Assembly: GCA_019115985.1 (NCBI GenBank)
Contig: DXCN01000012.1
Location: 1 to 64,000, forward strand
DNA: 64,000 nucleotides
Reading direction: 5' to 3'
Source of the DNA: Candidatus Rothia avicola
GTDB lineage: Bacteria > Actinomycetota > Actinomycetes > Actinomycetales > Micrococcaceae
This document shows positions 62,124 to 64,000 of this stretch, piece by piece (the stretch's first letter is position 1; each line of letters begins with the position of its first letter). The notes below the pieces were generated by a model. That model saw nothing but the letters and a program-made list of their open reading frames with translations, did no database searches and was not told the DNA's origin. Made by a program: the position numbers and the translations under genes.

Positions 62124-63308
62124 GTGACCGTCTTTTCACGTTTCTCCCGCGGGGCAGACGATGCCCTAATCCGCCCCCTTACCATCGATGACCGGGTGGA
62201 ACTTGAAACAATGATTGAGTCGGACCCGGTGGGTTTTCTCTTTGCCGCCGAGCACCTGCACCACTTCGGCCTACCAGCCCCTAGTGCCCTGACGTCACTG
62301 AAAACTCCCCACGGTTTCATGGGTGTCTTTGTGCCCCGCGAAGTCCCCGGTGAGGTGGGGCCCAAGGGTGCTACCCCCGCGGCTCCTGCGTCCGGCCTGA
62401 CCCTGCCGGTGGGGCAGCGGCTACCAACGAGAGTCAAAACCGCCCTCGACGGCTTATGGTCTATGACCGGGGCCCGGGTGGGACGCTCGGTGGGAGCCCA
62501 CTTTGCAGAGCCCCTTGACCGCACGGCAACCCCCATGCCGGGCCTAGCCGAGACCCTGGCCCCGGCTCCCCAACAGCGTGAACCCCGCTACTGCCTGGTG
62601 GGGGCCTTCTGGCTGGGAGCCAACTGCGTTCCGCTCACCCTGCCCGAGGCCCACTACCGCCAGGTCGCGGCCTACATCTGGCGGCACAACCGGCGCATTG
62701 GCTCCATTTTTGGCCACCGCGAACCGGTCATGGGCATCTGGTCGCACCTGGCATCCCGTATGCCCACCCCCTTTGATGTGCGGGAAAACCAACCCCTGCT
62801 AGAACTGCCCGTGACCGCTGACCTGAGTGAGCTCGTCCGCGCACCCCTGGCCCGCCCCTCCCTCGATGCCCCCGCCATCACAGAGCCGGTGCGCTGGGCC
62901 CGAACCGACGACAGACCCAGCCTGCTGCGGGCGTCCGTCGCCATGTTCACCGAAGAAGTGGGCTATGACCCCATGACGCGTGACCCGGCAGGCTACACTC
63001 GCCGTATCGACGAACTCACCCGCACCGGCCGCACCCTGGTTGCCGTCAACAGCGAGAACGTAGTCATTTTTAAAACTGACCTGGGCTTAGCTCACGACTC
63101 CACCTGCCAGCTACAGGGGGTATGGCTACACCCTGCCTATCGCGGCCAGCGCCTAGCCCCCGTGCTCCTAGCGCAGGCCAGCCACCTCATCCGCCAGCGC
63201 TTCCCCCACCTCTCCCTCTACGTCAACGACTACAACACCCCCGCCCGCGCCCTCTACGCAGCAACGGGCTGGCAGCAACACGCAACCTTCGCAACCATCC
63301 TGTTTTAA
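62124..63308 (+). CDS. DUF4081-GNAT acetyltransferase
   Basis: A 394-residue protein with an N-terminal DUF4081 domain (RPLTIDDRVELETMIESDPV; GLGA-like FWLGANCVPL; RIGSIFGHREPVMGIW) and a C-terminal GNAT domain (RASVAMFTEEVGYDPMTRDP; acetyl-CoA loop LHPAYRGQRLAPVLLAQASHL; LYVNDYNTPARALYAATGWQ). This pair is found after ispG across actinobacteria. The substrate is unknown. An insert of about 110 residues splits the DUF4081 part. GTG start, 21 bases after ispG, so co-transcribed. Confidence 0.87.
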   Translation: MTVFSRFSRGADDALIRPLTIDDRVELETMIESDPVGFLFAAEHLHHFGLPAPSALTSLKTPHGFMGVFVPREVPGEVGPKGATPAAPASGLTLPVGQRLPTRVKTALDGLWSMTGARVGRSVGAHFAEPLDRTATPMPGLAETLAPAPQQREPRYCLVGAFWLGANCVPLTLPEAHYRQVAAYIWRHNRRIGSIFGHREPVMGIWSHLASRMPTPFDVRENQPLLELPVTADLSELVRAPLARPSLDAPAITEPVRWARTDDRPSLLRASVAMFTEEVGYDPMTRDPAGYTRRIDELTRTGRTLVAVNSENVVIFKTDLGLAHDSTCQLQGVWLHPAYRGQRLAPVLLAQASHLIRQRFPHLSLYVNDYNTPARALYAATGWQQHATFATILF

Positions 63309-63654
63309 GCAGATAGATCCCCCAGCGGGGTCACATATGCCCCGTTACCTGGGGTGGGGCACCCTGGTCTGGACCAAGGGCACCGCTTCATGACCGCTGA
63401 GCTTAACGATCTGGGCCAGGCCAAGCTAGCTTGGTACACCGCCCTGGGTCTCTAAGCCCCTAGACCGAGCAGATTTTTCTGCGCGGACGCCGGTGCCCAC
63501 CTACCTGCCCAAGGGCAGGGGAGTGGGCGCCGGCGTCCTCTCTTTAAGGCGGGGTACACACCCCGCCGGTTGGCGGTAAACTGGTAGATAAGTATGCCCT
63601 CCCCGGCCTGCCCGGTCGGTGAATGGGCCCCGTACGAGAGAAGCGAGAAACCAC
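63309..63654 (+). other. gap before proS with nested hairpin
   Basis: 346 bases without a credible gene. At 63485-63538 is a nested hairpin: GGACGCCGGTGCCCAC pairs with GTGGGCGCCGGCGTCC (one G-U), with an inner CCTGCCC/GGGCAGG; a terminator for the ispG operon containing one GCGGACGC. A TAAACT (63577-63582) could be a -10 for proS. Confidence 0.5.
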
Positions 63655-64000
63655 TTGGTCCAGCGCCTGTCCCACCTGTTCCTGCGCACCTTGCGTGAAG
63701 ACCCCGTCGACGCCGAAGTTGCAAGCCACAAGCTCCTGGTACGTGCCGGCTACATCCGCCGTGCCGCCCCCGGTGTCTACACCTGGCTACCCCTGGGCCT
63801 GAAGGTGCTGGGCAAGATTGAGAACATCGTGCGCGAAGAAATGAACGCCATCGGTGCCCAGGAAGTTCACTTTCCTGCTCTGCTTCCCCGTGAACCATAC
63901 GAAGCGACCAACCGCTGGGAAGAATACGGCGACAATCTCTTCCGCCTGCAGGACCGTAAGGGCGCAGACATGCTGCTGGCTCCCACCCACGAGGAAATGT
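63655..64000 (+). CDS. proS: prolyl-tRNA synthetase, N-terminal part (runs off window)
   Basis: Class II synthetase that charges tRNA-Pro. The visible 115 residues are the usual bacterial beginning: [60 protein letters not shown], then [20 protein letters not shown] and the start of motif 2 ([10 protein letters not shown]). The start is taken as TTG 63655, matching the MVxRLS opening of homologues, with GAGAGAAGCGAG upstream. The editing domain and C-terminus are outside the window. Confidence 0.93.
   Translation, partial: MVQRLSHLFLRTLREDPVDAEVASHKLLVRAGYIRRAAPGVYTWLPLGLKVLGKIENIVREEMNAIGAQEVHFPALLPREPYEATNRWEEYGDNLFRLQDRKGADMLLAPTHEEM

Noticed and set aside
63309..63455. In-frame continuation past the TAA of the DUF4081-GNAT gene, ending in MTAELNDLGQAKLAWYTALG
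   Set aside because: 48 sense codons in the same frame look fairly natural, but the gene already ends normally at ATFATILF and there is no recoding signal. Most likely chance or an old remnant.

Overview
The window is GC-rich actinobacterial chromosome. An acyl-CoA carboxylase epsilon subunit, GatCAB, a short Rpf-LysM resuscitation factor, a SAM-IV riboswitch, DivIVA-domain proteins and many GTG starts point to the Micrococcaceae. A split pyruvate formate-lyase and the general gene set fit Rothia or a close relative; the genus is an inference.

Layout. 1-5160: aldehyde dehydrogenase (cut by the window edge), a DUF885 peptidase, AccE and AccD on the minus strand, then a 230-bp inverted-repeat element and a YciI protein. 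5276-16120: BirA, a PH-domain membrane protein, an adenylate cyclase overlapping a PP2C phosphatase, LigA, Rpf and gatCAB. 16235-27410: oligopeptidase B, riboswitch-controlled metX, an esterase, an S4 protein, glyS, acetyltransferases, an ATL protein, a two-gene regulatory/membrane unit, dusB and a frameshifted small ORF. 27458-30609: a lower-GC cassette (flavin amine oxidase, GltS-type symporter, DUF6176) between two identical 72-bp hairpin repeats. 30720-37415: an acetyltransferase, dgt, dnaG, tRNA-Asn with a duplicated 3' end, a holin-X protein and a glycosyltransferase. 37531-42484: a decaying accessory island starting at a CAU tRNA: XRE repressor, a secreted protein, a secreted trypsin-like protease, prophage holin/endolysin remnants and a subtilase pseudogene with at least three lesions. 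42481-54505: M23 peptidase, rpsB-tsf-pyrH-frr-cdsA, a DivIVA protein, DUF485 plus an acetate-type symporter, a small GlsB protein, an ABC exporter and dxr. 54599-64000: split pyruvate formate-lyase (pflA, radical domain, core), rip, a foreign-looking DUF3800 gene, ispG, a DUF4081-GNAT protein and the start of proS.

The housekeeping genes cover translation (gatCAB, glyS, proS, rpsB, tsf, frr, dusB), replication and repair (ligA, dnaG, dgt), isoprenoid synthesis (dxr, ispG, with rip between them), lipid and envelope work (accD/E, birA, cdsA, rpf, M23) and fermentation (pfl).

The most unusual features lie between genes. There are at least two families of hairpins with conserved loops and differing but still self-complementary stems. 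The 3-kb cassette sits between perfect direct repeats. A 22-bp tRNA-Asn 3' end is duplicated around one of the hairpins. The octamer GCGGACGC appears about 29 times by hand count. Several genes have a -10 hexamer 6-8 nt before the start codon and no Shine-Dalgarno site, so they look leaderless.
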